Virus record (IMG/VR): IMGVR_UViG_3300032431_000007
Span: 1 to 64,000 of that record
Length of the DNA: 64,000 bases
Reading direction: 5' to 3' (one strand)
From: a virus
This document shows positions 39,378-47,364 of the stretch, in pieces; position 1 is the first letter of the stretch; the number at the start of each line of letters is the position of its first letter. Below the pieces are notes generated by a model. It saw nothing but the letters and a program-made list of their open reading frames with translations. It made no database searches and had not been told where the DNA came from. Made by a program: the position numbers and the translations under genes.

Positions 39378-39786
39378 AAGTCGTTTGGGCTGGCCGGTTG
39401 CCGCTGGCCGGTTGCCGGTTGTTCTGGCCGGTTGCTGGCCGGTTGCCGGTGGCCGGGCTGGATCGGTGGCCGGTGGCCGGTTGCTGGCCGGGCTTGCCGG
39501 TTGCTGGGCTTGCTGGCCGGATCGGATCGGATCGGATCGGATCGTTCGACAGGATTGTCAGACAATCTTGTTCGGCAGGATCGTCAGACGATTGCGTTCG
39601 GCACAACCGTTCGGCAGGATCGTTCGGCAGGATCGGTGCCGGTTGCCGGGCCGGTGCCGGGCCGGTGCCGGATCGGTTGCCGCTGCCGCTGGCCGGTTGC
39701 TGGCCGGTTGCTGGCCGGGCCGGGCTTGTCCTTGTCCTTGTCCTTGTCCTTGTCCTTGTCCTTGTCCTTAACAAAAGGTTCGATCA
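39378..39786 (+). repeat. Non-coding block of simple and inverted repeats
   Basis: The block has GGTTGCTGGCCGG-type repeats (39390-39520), five GGATC units (39519-39543), two dyads around GTCAGAC (GATTGTCAGACAATC at 39552-39566; GATCGTCAGACGATT near 39579-39593), several GTTCGGCAGGATC units, GGCCGGTGCC repeats, and seven CTTGTC hexamers (39725-39766). Open frames exist in all phases only because the repeats avoid stops. No gene is supported. Confidence 0.7.
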
Positions 39787-39963
39787 ATGCCACAAGTTCC
39801 GATAACCATCGCGGCCCTGTCCTTGCTCGCTACGCTGGCCACCGTGTCCGGCGCCTTCGACCCGGCCCCGTCCTTCGACTGCCTGTCCTTGTCCTTCGAG
39901 TCCTATCTGTCCTTGGATAAGTTCGAACGTGACGCCTGCGAAGTTTACCTCGAAACCCGCTAG
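39787..39963 (+). CDS. Small secreted protein, 58 aa
   Basis: The ATG follows AAAAGGTTCGATCA. The product has a signal-peptide-like start (MPQVPITIAALSLLATLATVSGA) and a short mature part with two cysteines (FDCLSLSFESYL; DACEVYLETR). The coding sequence is rich in GTCCTT, the same hexamer as the repeat array just upstream. Function unknown; an envelope location is likely. Confidence 0.5.
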   Translation: MPQVPITIAALSLLATLATVSGAFDPAPSFDCLSLSFESYLSLDKFERDACEVYLETR

Positions 39964-39990
39964 TCCTAGCGCCAACAAAGGAATACCCTA

Positions 39991-40188
39991 ATGTCCACGA
40001 AAATGTATCGCGCACAGATCGTCGCGCACCACGACTTCGGCAATGTCCGTTACCAGTCGTTCCATCTGTCCTTGGACGGGGCTTGGAACGCCTGCGCGGC
40101 AGCGCTGGCCGAGGCGAAGGCCAAGGAAGAACCCGAATGGCACTATTACCTCGACCAGACCGTAACCCCGATGACATTGGAAGCGTGA
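39991..40188 (+). CDS. Hypothetical protein, 65 aa
   Basis: Starts after an AAAGGAATACCCTA site. The small protein has a beta strand (YRAQIVAHHDFGNVRYQSFHLSLD) and an Ala-rich helix. No family recognised. It begins a run of short tightly spaced genes to 41719. Confidence 0.55.
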   Translation: MSTKMYRAQIVAHHDFGNVRYQSFHLSLDGAWNACAAALAEAKAKEEPEWHYYLDQTVTPMTLEA

Positions 40189-40189
40189 T

Positions 40190-40378
40190 ATGGAAACCCT
40201 GCACCAAGAACTTGACGGCATGACGACCTACTGGCTGAAAATGCCGCGCGGTCAGAACGAAATAGACTTTTTGAAGCGGATCTGCATGGTCGCTGATCTG
40301 ACCGAACTGACCATCCCGATGATCCAGACGGAAGGCTGGTCCTTGGACATGAAACTAGGCCGGTGCTGCGCCAGATAG
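40190..40378 (+). CDS. Hypothetical protein, 62 aa
   Basis: Starts one base after the previous stop. The product is a mixed alpha/beta sequence (TTYWLKMPRGQNEIDFLKRIC) ending in Cys-Cys-Ala-Arg. No family recognised. Confidence 0.55.
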   Translation: METLHQELDGMTTYWLKMPRGQNEIDFLKRICMVADLTELTIPMIQTEGWSLDMKLGRCCAR

Positions 40379-40384
40379 GTCGAA

Positions 40385-40418
40385 ACCGGCGCAAGCCGGT
40401 CCATCCGTTGAGCGGATG
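40385..40418 (+). other. Twin hairpins, first with GCAA tetraloop
   Basis: ACCGGC-GCAA-GCCGGT (40385-40400, a GNRA-loop hairpin) and CATCCG-TTGAG-CGGATG (40402-40418) lie side by side between two small genes. There is no U run. They may cap the upstream mRNA or serve as a protein or ribosome control site before the gene at 40442. Confidence 0.55.
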
Positions 40419-40441
40419 CTGACGAGACCAAGGAGACGGAA

Positions 40442-40633
40442 ATGAACCTTAAGGACTTTAAGCCCAAGCCGGTGCAAGGCTTGTATTCGTACGACCACTT
40501 CGAAGGTCCTGACGGGGCCTTTATCCAGAGCCATCATTCCGGCGACCATTGGGTGTTCCAAGCGCCGGACGGGTCGCGCAAGACGTTCTATCAGTTCGGG
40601 CCTCTGAAGGCCCATGTGGAGGCAATCCAATGA
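40442..40633 (+). CDS. Hypothetical protein, 63 aa
   Basis: The ATG follows AAGGAGACGGAA. The product has a compact beta pattern (GLYSYDHFEGPDGAFIQSHH; HWVFQAPDGSRKTFYQFG). It overlaps the next start (ATGA). Function unknown. Confidence 0.6.
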   Translation: MNLKDFKPKPVQGLYSYDHFEGPDGAFIQSHHSGDHWVFQAPDGSRKTFYQFGPLKAHVEAIQ

Positions 40634-40848
40634 CACGGCAAGAAGCAGAACACGCGCTCGATGGCCACCGGCTGTTCGCAGTCATGTCGAACGGGCGGCA
40701 CTGGCTGGCCCGGCGCAATGGCGCTACCAAGGTCTGGAAGACCCGTCCTGACGAGTACCGGATACCGATCAAGGTCGGTCTGAAGTCCTGTGGCTACATC
40801 ACGGATGAATCTGTCCTTGGTGAACATTTTGTTGTGAAGGAGTCCTGA
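40630..40848 (+). CDS. Hypothetical protein, 72 aa
   Basis: Starts by ATGA overlap with the previous gene. A small basic protein with alternating strands (RLFAVMSNGRHWLARRNGATKVW). No family recognised. Confidence 0.6.
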   Translation: MTRQEAEHALDGHRLFAVMSNGRHWLARRNGATKVWKTRPDEYRIPIKVGLKSCGYITDESVLGEHFVVKES

Positions 40849-40849
40849 C

Positions 40850-41155
40850 ATGAAAAAGTTCTATGTGTTCGTCCAAGTCAATCCCAGCCAGGAGCTCCGG
40901 GAACTTTACCCGCTGGCGGCACAGTTGCGTGACACCGAGTCGAGCTTGCCTCTCGACCAGGAAGTTGGTTTTAAGGATATGGGCCACGTCCGCTCCTACT
41001 ACAACGGAATGCTCGCCGCATGGGGCCTTTCGAACGGTTATCGCCACGGCGTCGAACTGACAAGCCGTGGCTCGGTCGAGCGGAAAACGGCGGTGTATGA
41101 GAACCCCGTCAACATAATCTACAAGATGTCCGCTGTCCTGATGGCAAAGGAATGA
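40850..41155 (+). CDS. Hypothetical protein, 101 aa
   Basis: The start follows AAGGAGTCCTGAC. The product is alpha/beta (KKFYVFVQVNPSQELRELYPLAAQLR; SYYNGMLAAWGLSNGY). The stop overlaps the lipoprotein-like gene. Function unknown. Confidence 0.6.
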   Translation: MKKFYVFVQVNPSQELRELYPLAAQLRDTESSLPLDQEVGFKDMGHVRSYYNGMLAAWGLSNGYRHGVELTSRGSVERKTAVYENPVNIIYKMSAVLMAKE

Positions 41156-41304
41156 TCGAAGTCCTTGTCCTTGTCCTGAGCCTTGTCCTACCCGGCTGTC
41201 CTTACGAGGACAGCCGGAACTGCTACTGGAACGCGGAAACCCGCGGCAATCTTGAAGGCGACAGTTTTGTGAACGTCGCCGGATACAACCTGAGGAGTGA
41301 ATAA
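41152..41304 (+). CDS. Small lipoprotein-like protein, 50 aa
   Basis: The ATG overlaps the previous stop. A hydrophobic start of Val-Leu repeats (VLVLVLSLVLPGC) ends in a lipobox-like LPGC, followed by CPYEDSRNCYWNAETRGN and SFVNV. The C-P-x-E-D-S..C-x-W-N-A pattern occurs in a group of small conserved phage proteins. The repeat VLVLVL is encoded by GTCCTT hexamers, as in the upstream array. Probably exported; function unknown. Confidence 0.55.
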   Translation: MIEVLVLVLSLVLPGCPYEDSRNCYWNAETRGNLEGDSFVNVAGYNLRSE

Positions 41305-41305
41305 C

Positions 41306-41719
41306 ATGGCCCTGAACTTTGACGTATCGAATATCATCGACCATGAATACATCACAACCGCCTACAAAAAGCCTGGCGATGAAGATCCCCGGGTTCTTTG
41401 GAACCCGGTGACCGAGGCGCTGGTCTGGGCGTCGATCCCGTGCGGGTTTGATTCGATCACTATCAAAAACTTGGACGTTGTTCAATCGCGGGTCGCCATC
41501 TGGCAGCAGGTTATGGGTTCCTTGCTTACCGCCGCATTCGTGACGCACGACGACATTTCGAAGCACATCGGCCTGACTACCAACGCCTCGACCAAGACGC
41601 CACTTGTGTTCGCCGGTTACATGCTGGAGCGCCTCGCGGACAATGCCAAGCGTTCCGAGCGGGTCCAAGCGTTCAATGCGATGGACAAAATCGGTTGGAA
41701 GGGTCGCGCACCGTCCTGA
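41306..41719 (+). CDS. Hypothetical protein, 137 aa
   Basis: The ATG at 41306 fits GAGGAG better than the GTG at 41297. The helical product (AIWQQVMGSLLTAAFVTHDDISKHIG; LVFAGYMLERLADNAKRSERV) has no recognised family. Last gene before a strong terminator. Confidence 0.6.
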   Translation: MALNFDVSNIIDHEYITTAYKKPGDEDPRVLWNPVTEALVWASIPCGFDSITIKNLDVVQSRVAIWQQVMGSLLTAAFVTHDDISKHIGLTTNASTKTPLVFAGYMLERLADNAKRSERVQAFNAMDKIGWKGRAPS

Positions 41720-41742
41720 ACTACCCGACCTGAATCCGAAGC

Positions 41743-41772
41743 AAAGGCCGCACCGCAAGGTGTGGCCTTTTT
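41743..41772 (+). terminator. Intrinsic terminator
   Basis: AAAGGCCGCACC-GCAA-GGTGTGGCCTTTTT forms a long stem with one G-U pair, a GCAA loop and a U5 run. It ends the rightward operon of small genes that begins near 39787. Confidence 0.9.
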
Positions 41773-41891
41773 GCAACTGTCCTGCGCGGCCCTACAAGCC
41801 ACCCTAGGCGGCGAAGTCGGGCTTGGCCGATAGGACTAGCGCCCTGTCCTTCCCTGCCCGGCCCTTGCCCGTCCTATCGCCCGGCGCGGGT

Positions 41892-42419
41892 CTAGGGGAC
41901 GCTGGCCACCGGCTCGGCCAAAATCCCGCCGATCTTCAGCAATTCGTGGTTTTGATGCAAGCTGATCTCCGGCGGTTTCGGCGCGTTCCAATCCCGCAGG
42001 TCCGGGAAAACTTCGCTTGCCTTATGAAACGTCCGCAGCCGTTCGAGACGCATCTCGCGGCCTTCCGTCCAAAGCAAATTGTTTTTGTCTTCGTAAAAGT
42101 ATTTCAAATCTAAAATCCGATCAGCTCGAAACCAAGCCGATCGGGGACTTTCTTTCCTAAGCTTTGAATCGTCCCAAAACCTTTTCCAGAAAACAATCGA
42201 CTGACGCGGGCCGACGGCCACCGTTTCGTCCTTTCCGACAAAAACCAATCCAACTCCGCAAAGCCAGCCGATCAAGTCCAGCTCCGGCCTATAACCGACT
42301 TTCCTGGCAAAAACTTCCATCGGGTTAAAATCCCGCTTAAACTCCTTTTTACCAATTCCCAGCTTAAAGTCCAACGTCGCGATATCTTCCCTTAAAGTCC
42401 AAATCTTGTCACTGTCCAT
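41892..42419 (-). CDS. Hypothetical protein on the opposite strand
   Basis: The ATG at 42419 follows AAAGGTGGTGAAG. The 175-residue soluble, basic-acidic protein has many aromatic residues (FWKRFWDDSKLRKES; LDLKYFYEDKNNLLW) and no family I recognise. It faces the terminator from the right and is one of only two leftward genes in the early region, together with the primase-helicase. It may share the latter's expression timing. Confidence 0.65.
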   Translation of the reverse strand: MDSDKIWTLREDIATLDFKLGIGKKEFKRDFNPMEVFARKVGYRPELDLIGWLCGVGLVFVGKDETVAVGPRQSIVFWKRFWDDSKLRKESPRSAWFRADRILDLKYFYEDKNNLLWTEGREMRLERLRTFHKASEVFPDLRDWNAPKPPEISLHQNHELLKIGGILAEPVASVP

Positions 42420-42998
42420 CTTCACCACCTTTTGAATTGCAACATAGTTTATTTGGGCAAACCTATTTATTATAGTTATTTTTTTTTTGTTTGAATTTGG
42501 GGGCTTATGCCTGTGTAACTGTGTAAACTATACTAACTATCAGCAGTGCTAATTTACAGCCCCTCAAGTTCTTAGATTCACACACCCACATCCGCCCAAA
42601 TCCGACCACTCTCGCTTACATCCATCCTCGAGCCCAGAAGCCTGAACGCACCCGCCCGCGCGCCCGTCCACGCACTGCCCACCTAGTTACCTATTTATTC
42701 CCGTAACCCATTGATTTCATTAGATAAAAACATAGTTGCCACCTAGTTGCCGACCTATTTATTTTGGCTAAGTCATTGTTTTTGCAGGGTTTTCCCCACA
42801 TAGTCGCTCCTAACCCCTTGATTTCATGCGTTATTTATCAAATCAACCGTTCCCGCCCTGCCGATCAGCCCAATTTACCTGAATTTGACTCTAGATTTAG
42901 CCTGAATTTGGCTTAATCCGGTTCCTGAACACGGTTCTAGGGCTTGACTTATCACCAGCAACGGTGGCCAACGGCTGAACACGACTCTAGAAGCCGGT
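42420..42998. other. AT-rich intergenic region with direct repeats
   Basis: These 579 bases contain no supported gene. CCTATTTATT occurs at 42462, 42690 and 42754; TTGATTTCAT at 42711 and 42818; CACCTAGTT at 42680 and 42740. A T10 run lies near 42480, and TTTTCCCCACA near 42790 loosely resembles a DnaA box. Its AT content contrasts with the genome, and it lies next to the primase-helicase. It may hold an origin and the promoter of the 41892 gene. Confidence 0.5.
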
Positions 42999-45473
42999 TC
43001 AAGCGTCTGGGCCCAATTCAACGACATTGTAAACATGCCAGCTCGCTTTGCCGGAGCTGTGAAACTCCCAAAGCCCTTTCTCAGAACCATATTCAGCTGC
43101 TTTGCGCATAATGTCCCCGGTTGTATGGAACCCGCGTTTACCGCCATCAACCAAACCGGCGGCCAGCTTTGAATGCTTACGGTCAGTTCCGGTTGACGTA
43201 AACATCTGGCTGTTCATTCTGCGCTGCATAAAGGATATTTCAAAGTCCAGCTTATTTCTACCGATGTAGGTTTTCGACGGTTCTTTTTGGGAAAGCTGGT
43301 CTATCGCGTATTCGTGCATTGCGCTCAGCACTCGTTCCATCGGGTCTTCAAAGTCCGTCGAATTCACCTGCTCTGACCGCCGACTTTCATCGACTAGGGC
43401 TTGTGCCGCGTCTAGGTCTTCCAACTCAATAACGGTGGCCACCAAGTTCCTGGTCCGTGCGTGGATCAGCGCCGCCCGAAGGATCAACTGTTCGTAGCGT
43501 GTCCGCTGTGCCCAAGCCAACGATGGAACATTGTCTTTGTTTTGACGGCGGTAGGAAGTCCGCTGGTCCAGCAAGGCTTCCATTTTTGTTGCTGCTTGGG
43601 GCGAAAACGCAAAAATTCTCTTTTGATCTTGGAGTACGGGGTGCATTGCTACTGCTGGCTGCTTATCGCTCATCTGAGCCGGGTTCTCGCCGCGCAGGGC
43701 TTCGGCCGCTAACCTTTCGAACAGGTCTAGGATTTGGTCTGGGACTTGAACTGAGTCGTGCAGGACTGACTGGCCTACGTCCGAGGCGTCTATCTGGAAC
43801 GACAGCTTACGGGCGGTCTCCCCGGTGGCCACCTGTTGCGTTCCTATGATCGTTTCTTTGGTCGCTTCTTCAAGGATCGAAATGTTGCTGCCGTAGGAGT
43901 CGGGCAGGATTTCGGCTAGGCCCTTGAAGGTTTTTCTTGAATAGGCCGCTTGGCTTATGTTTTGCATGTTGGCTGCGCGAACTGATTCTACGTCGCCTGC
44001 GAGTGATTTGTTTTGGATACCTGCTTCTGACGATACTGACAGGCTTGACAGTGTTTTCAGACAGTCCAGCGCCATTCGTTTCGCGCCGTAGGTAGGCTTC
44101 AGTCCGTCCAGCGTTGACAGGTCTTTCATAAAGATTAGGTCTTGCCTCGCTAGGGCTCGTTCACGGAGGCCCTGGAGGATCATTTCGTGGGCGCGGCGGC
44201 AGCTATCTTTTCCGGTTCCGTTGATGGCCATTACGCGGATATTCAAGACCGGCGGATTCTCCTTTAGGGAATCTTTACGTCCGGCAAATGATGCTACTAG
44301 AAGCCATGCAAAGATGATTGCCAAGTCCCGCTGAGGATCGTTCATTACGCTGGAATAAATCCACGACGCGATGATCCTTAAGTTGCCCGTTGGTTCGGGC
44401 ATCGTCGTATATTTCAGGCGAACTTTGCCGCGTGGTGGCAGCGGATTGTCTTTTAGGAATTTTTCTTGAGCTGCTTGCTTGGCTTGCATGTAACCCTGGA
44501 ACAGACGTTGGCCAACGGTTAGGTGATGGACCATGTTCTGGGCCGGGTGCGGGTCGCCTAGTTCCCAGCCGTAGCCGATTGCGTTCACGGCCTGCTGCGC
44601 TAAATCTTTTTCACATATGTAATGGGCGAATATGTCGAAACTGTCGCCGATCCTTCCGCCCTGTGCCGGTGCGCCTAGTCCATTCGTTGCATCGGACTGC
44701 GACAGGGAGAACCACGAGCCGTCATCGTGAAGCCGGGTCGCGTAGGAGGTCGAGGTCTGGTAAGGGCTGCGCCAATTTACTTCGTCAAGGGTCTGGTAGT
44801 TCGCTAGGGCTAGAAGTTGGTGCGTCGGGTATCGGTCATTGAACCAGCCACGGGCGCCGTTGCGCGATTTTTTCAAGGAATCTGATTTGGGGGCTGTTTG
44901 GGCTTGGAGCATTAGGCTGCGGGCTAGGTCGAAGATCGGACCTTGCTGGCTTGGAATCGGCGGGCCTTCGACGATTGCGTAGTCGTAAGCAACGGAGGCC
45001 ACCGGCAGGAAGATAATCTGGGATGCGTGTTCGAGGCGGCGGTCTGGAATTAGATCGTTGGACAGTATGTCCATCAGAGCGCGTTGCATCCACTGGTACT
45101 GGAAGCCGTTCATTAGGTCTTGGGTTGGAATTAGTACCCGCCAGCGGAGGGCGTCCGGGGTTGCCGAGGCTGTTGTGTAAAGAATGTAATTGTAGTAGCC
45201 GATCCGGTTTTGAAGTATCTGGATCAGGGATTCTTTGCTTACATGGCCCTCGTCCATATCGAGGACGAGGGCACAAAACTGTCCAGTTTCAAGCTGTTGG
45301 CTGCGCTTTCGGGCGCTTGGACCGTGCTCACTACTAAATATTGCCCAATAGGCTTCAGCCTTTGGTAATTGACAGGGATTCTGTAATAACCCTAGCAGGG
45401 CCTCAAATGTTGCGGTGTCATAGTCAGACGCTCTAGAGTCGTAAAGACCCTTGCCGCAGCAAAAAGTTCGCAT
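42999..45473 (-). CDS. Primase-helicase, PrimPol-like N-terminus with P-loop domain
   Basis: The 824-residue protein starts at ATG 45473 (RBS GCAGGGA). The N-terminal third looks like an archaeo-eukaryotic primase: FCALVLDMDEG carries the DxD metal site, followed by LRWRVLIPTQD and DRRLEHASQIIFLP. The middle shows a P-loop AINGTGKDSCRRA (unusual GTGKDS) with a Walker B-like ISILEEA further on. The C-terminus has winged-helix-like segments. It should prime and unwind DNA for the polymerase. The P-loop sequence is divergent, so helicase activity is less certain than priming. Confidence 0.7.
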   Translation of the reverse strand: MRTFCCGKGLYDSRASDYDTATFEALLGLLQNPCQLPKAEAYWAIFSSEHGPSARKRSQQLETGQFCALVLDMDEGHVSKESLIQILQNRIGYYNYILYTTASATPDALRWRVLIPTQDLMNGFQYQWMQRALMDILSNDLIPDRRLEHASQIIFLPVASVAYDYAIVEGPPIPSQQGPIFDLARSLMLQAQTAPKSDSLKKSRNGARGWFNDRYPTHQLLALANYQTLDEVNWRSPYQTSTSYATRLHDDGSWFSLSQSDATNGLGAPAQGGRIGDSFDIFAHYICEKDLAQQAVNAIGYGWELGDPHPAQNMVHHLTVGQRLFQGYMQAKQAAQEKFLKDNPLPPRGKVRLKYTTMPEPTGNLRIIASWIYSSVMNDPQRDLAIIFAWLLVASFAGRKDSLKENPPVLNIRVMAINGTGKDSCRRAHEMILQGLRERALARQDLIFMKDLSTLDGLKPTYGAKRMALDCLKTLSSLSVSSEAGIQNKSLAGDVESVRAANMQNISQAAYSRKTFKGLAEILPDSYGSNISILEEATKETIIGTQQVATGETARKLSFQIDASDVGQSVLHDSVQVPDQILDLFERLAAEALRGENPAQMSDKQPAVAMHPVLQDQKRIFAFSPQAATKMEALLDQRTSYRRQNKDNVPSLAWAQRTRYEQLILRAALIHARTRNLVATVIELEDLDAAQALVDESRRSEQVNSTDFEDPMERVLSAMHEYAIDQLSQKEPSKTYIGRNKLDFEISFMQRRMNSQMFTSTGTDRKHSKLAAGLVDGGKRGFHTTGDIMRKAAEYGSEKGLWEFHSSGKASWHVYNVVELGPDA

Positions 45474-45533
45474 GTTGTCCCTGCCTTCAGCCCTATCCTT
45501 AAGCATAGGGGCAAGCCGCCCAGCGCGCAAGCC

Positions 45534-45561
45534 GCTATATCTAGGCCAGCTCTAGGGACAA
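45534..45561 (-). promoter_or_regulatory. Leftward promoter of the primase-helicase
   Basis: On the minus strand TTGTCC (45556-45561) and TATAGC (45534-45539) are 16 bp apart, 60 bp before the start codon. The spacer CTAGAGCTGGCCTAG is almost palindromic. Confidence 0.55.
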
Positions 45562-45581
45562 GGCGCTAGGTGACAAGGTAC

Positions 45582-45610
45582 TAGACCGGCCCGGCGTGAC
45601 GTGCTATAAG
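45582..45610 (+). promoter_or_regulatory. Rightward promoter of the accessory cluster
   Basis: TAGACC (45582-45587) and TATAAG (45605-45610) are 17 bp apart, 47 bp before the first gene. GTGC precedes the -10 box as in the promoters at 2473 and 36897. It diverges from the primase-helicase promoter 20 bp away. Confidence 0.55.
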
Positions 45611-45656
45611 GGGCAAGCCCCGGCACGGTGCAGCGGCCTGAACTAAGGAATCTAGA

Positions 45657-45923
45657 ATGAACTACCTTGTCACCGAAGCAAGCGATGATCTGGGCTGTAG
45701 TTACTTTAACTTTAGCGTCAGTCTTTCCGAAGCAATCGAGGAATTGAACGGCCATACATCGGACTTGCTGGACCCGAAATGCTTTGCCAACGAAGCCGAT
45801 CTTACGGCGGCGACGGCCGAGCTTGCTGCTATGAAAGCCAAGCTTGCAGAAGTATATGCGTGGGCGTCGGATACGTCACAGAAAATCTGGATCGACTGCG
45901 GCGTTGTCGGAAAGGAGGCGTAA
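45657..45923 (+). CDS. Hypothetical protein, 88 aa
   Basis: Follows AAGGAATCTAGA. A helical, acidic product with a heptad-like part (ANEADLTAATAELAAMKAKLAEV) that may form a coiled coil. First gene of the accessory operon; directly abuts the next. Confidence 0.6.
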   Translation: MNYLVTEASDDLGCSYFNFSVSLSEAIEELNGHTSDLLDPKCFANEADLTAATAELAAMKAKLAEVYAWASDTSQKIWIDCGVVGKEA

Positions 45924-46277
45924 ATGAAAGCGATCAATGTCGCGCGCCTGCGAAGGGCAATGGCGTGTTCTAATCAAGTAAACGCCCTTTACGAACTCGT
46001 TGGCGATGAAGACGCGCCCTTGACGATCGAGTTTGCAATCGAACATGCAACCGTGTTCGCTTGGGATTGGGCCGCGTATCAGTTTCTTTCGTATGACGGC
46101 TGTACGGAATACCGTGCCGACTGTAAGTCGTTCCGGGAGCACTATGAAAACGAATGCGATAGTGTTCGGATGCTCGATATTGATTCTGATCTACGTTATA
46201 AAATGTATAAGCCGCTAGCTGACCATTTTAACCGCTCGCGTGCGGTGCTGTTCGCAACCATCTATCTAAGAGGTTGA
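45924..46277 (+). CDS. INVARLR family protein, copy 1
   Basis: The 117-residue product is clearly homologous to the 46645-46950 protein: both start M-x-x-INVARLR+, continue ACSxQV...VG..DAPLTIEFA+EHA..F.WDWAA and end LFATIYL+. This copy has an insertion of about 15 residues before the C-terminus. No outside family is recognised. The pair flanks one unrelated gene, so it arose by local duplication. Confidence 0.65.
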   Translation: MKAINVARLRRAMACSNQVNALYELVGDEDAPLTIEFAIEHATVFAWDWAAYQFLSYDGCTEYRADCKSFREHYENECDSVRMLDIDSDLRYKMYKPLADHFNRSRAVLFATIYLRG

Positions 46278-46280
46278 ATT

Positions 46281-46658
46281 ATGCAGAAGTCTGACTTCCA
46301 AAAACGGCCCTTGTTTCACACCATCAGCCACAAGCTTCGTGATCGGGTCGGAGGCCATCAGTGCAACCTGAACCACGAATGGACCAAGGCTAATCGTAAG
46401 AAACTGCGCAGGCAGCACGTCGAGGCAATTATCCTTGGTATGCAAGAATACCACCTGATGATCGAAGCGCAGATCGAAGAGCAGAACGAAACTTATGGTT
46501 TTGAAAACTTCTTTGATGACTATTATCGAGAGCCAGAACCAGAGCCAGAACCAGAAGAAGATCCTTGGGACTATTACCCAGAACCGGAAGACTATGCAGA
46601 AGATTTTGATCCTTTCTGTGACCTGCTTGAGGAAGGATACATAGATGGAACCTATTAA
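46281..46658 (+). CDS. Acidic protein with Pro-Glu repeats
   Basis: The 125-residue product has a basic helical N-terminal half (KLRDRVGGHQCNLNHEWTKANRKKLRRQH) and a very acidic C-terminal half with EPEPEPEPEEDPWDYYPEPED. The opposite charges suggest self-association or nucleic-acid mimicry, unproven. Between the two INVARLR paralogues. Confidence 0.6.
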   Translation: MQKSDFQKRPLFHTISHKLRDRVGGHQCNLNHEWTKANRKKLRRQHVEAIILGMQEYHLMIEAQIEEQNETYGFENFFDDYYREPEPEPEPEEDPWDYYPEPEDYAEDFDPFCDLLEEGYIDGTY

Positions 46659-46950
46659 CGTCGCGCGTCTAAGGAAAAAGCTAGCCTGCTCTGGCCAAGT
46701 CCAAACCTTTATCGCCGTGGTCGGATATGGCGATGCGCCTTTGACGATCGAGTTCGCCGTCGAACACGCGGGGAAATTCGATTGGGATTGGGCCGCCGAC
46801 AAACTTCTTTCGATTGACGGCTACATCGAATACACGCTGGCTTCGAGGCCGCTGTGGCTTGACTATTATACTGACGATAAGATCGAACACGCTGAATACA
46901 AGATCGGCCTCGCAAAACTGTTCGCAACCATCTACCTGAAGGATGCGTAG
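46645..46950 (+). CDS. INVARLR family protein, copy 2
   Basis: The 101-residue paralogue of 45924-46277. The start overlaps the previous gene end and follows GAGGAAGGATACATAG. The 3' end of the gene (AACCATCTACCTGAAGGAT) is repeated 250 bp downstream, after the next gene. Confidence 0.65.
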   Translation: MEPINVARLRKKLACSGQVQTFIAVVGYGDAPLTIEFAVEHAGKFDWDWAADKLLSIDGYIEYTLASRPLWLDYYTDDKIEHAEYKIGLAKLFATIYLKDA

Positions 46951-47194
46951 ATGAAAACGCCTGAAATAGAACACAACAACCATAAGGCCATACGTTACAA
47001 AGTTCTTCTTTCATTTGTCTATCCTGGAAATCAGGATGGATACATGATCGAAGAATCGAGCCATGCTGACAACAAAGAACAAGCTGTTCTTGAAGTTCTC
47101 ATGAATCATATGCAAGAGCCTGCACCCCTTTCAGGCATTGCTGTTTATGAACTGATATTTACCTGCTGAAAACCAAACCATCTACCTGAAGGAT
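46926..47194 (+). repeat. 19-bp direct repeats flanking the 46951 gene
   Basis: AACCATCTACCTGAAGGAT occurs at 46926-46944 and 47176-47194, and a diverged version (AACCATCTATCTAAGAGG) ends the 45924 gene. In the INVARLR genes this sequence encodes the terminal TIYLKD. The second copy lies outside any gene of that family, so it is a relic of a further copy or the footprint of an insertion. Confidence 0.75.
46951..47169 (+). CDS. Hypothetical protein, 72 aa
   Basis: Starts one base after the previous stop, using the GAAGGATGC segment as binding site. The product is alpha/beta (RYKVLLSFVYPGNQDGYMIEE; AVLEVLMNHMQ). It lies between 19-bp direct repeats and may have been inserted as a unit. Function unknown. 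Confidence 0.6.
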   Translation: MKTPEIEHNNHKAIRYKVLLSFVYPGNQDGYMIEESSHADNKEQAVLEVLMNHMQEPAPLSGIAVYELIFTC

Positions 47195-47199
47195 ACAAA

Positions 47200-47364
47200 A
47201 TGAACTACCATGTCGCCCGAATCAAGACCGGCAGCGGTACTTACGTTCGCGTCAAGCTGACGCCGACGAATAGCTTTATCGCCGCGCAAGCCGAGGCGGT
47301 AAAGCTTGAAGCTGAACTGAGCAAGCGCAACAACTGGCCCGCTACGATAAGGATGATCGAATAA
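47200..47364 (+). CDS. Small hypothetical protein, 54 aa
   Basis: The ATG follows CTGAAGGATACAAA, the repeated sequence, which serves as the ribosome binding site. The product (ARIKTGSGTYVRVKLTPTNSF, then an Ala/Glu helix) has no recognised family. The stop overlaps the next start (TAATG). Confidence 0.55.
   Translation: MNYHVARIKTGSGTYVRVKLTPTNSFIAAQAEAVKLEAELSKRNNWPATIRMIE

Noticed and set aside
39321-39920. Overlapping open frames in the repeat block
   Set aside because: Frames are open in several phases because the repeats lack stops. Products are low-complexity and no start signals fit.
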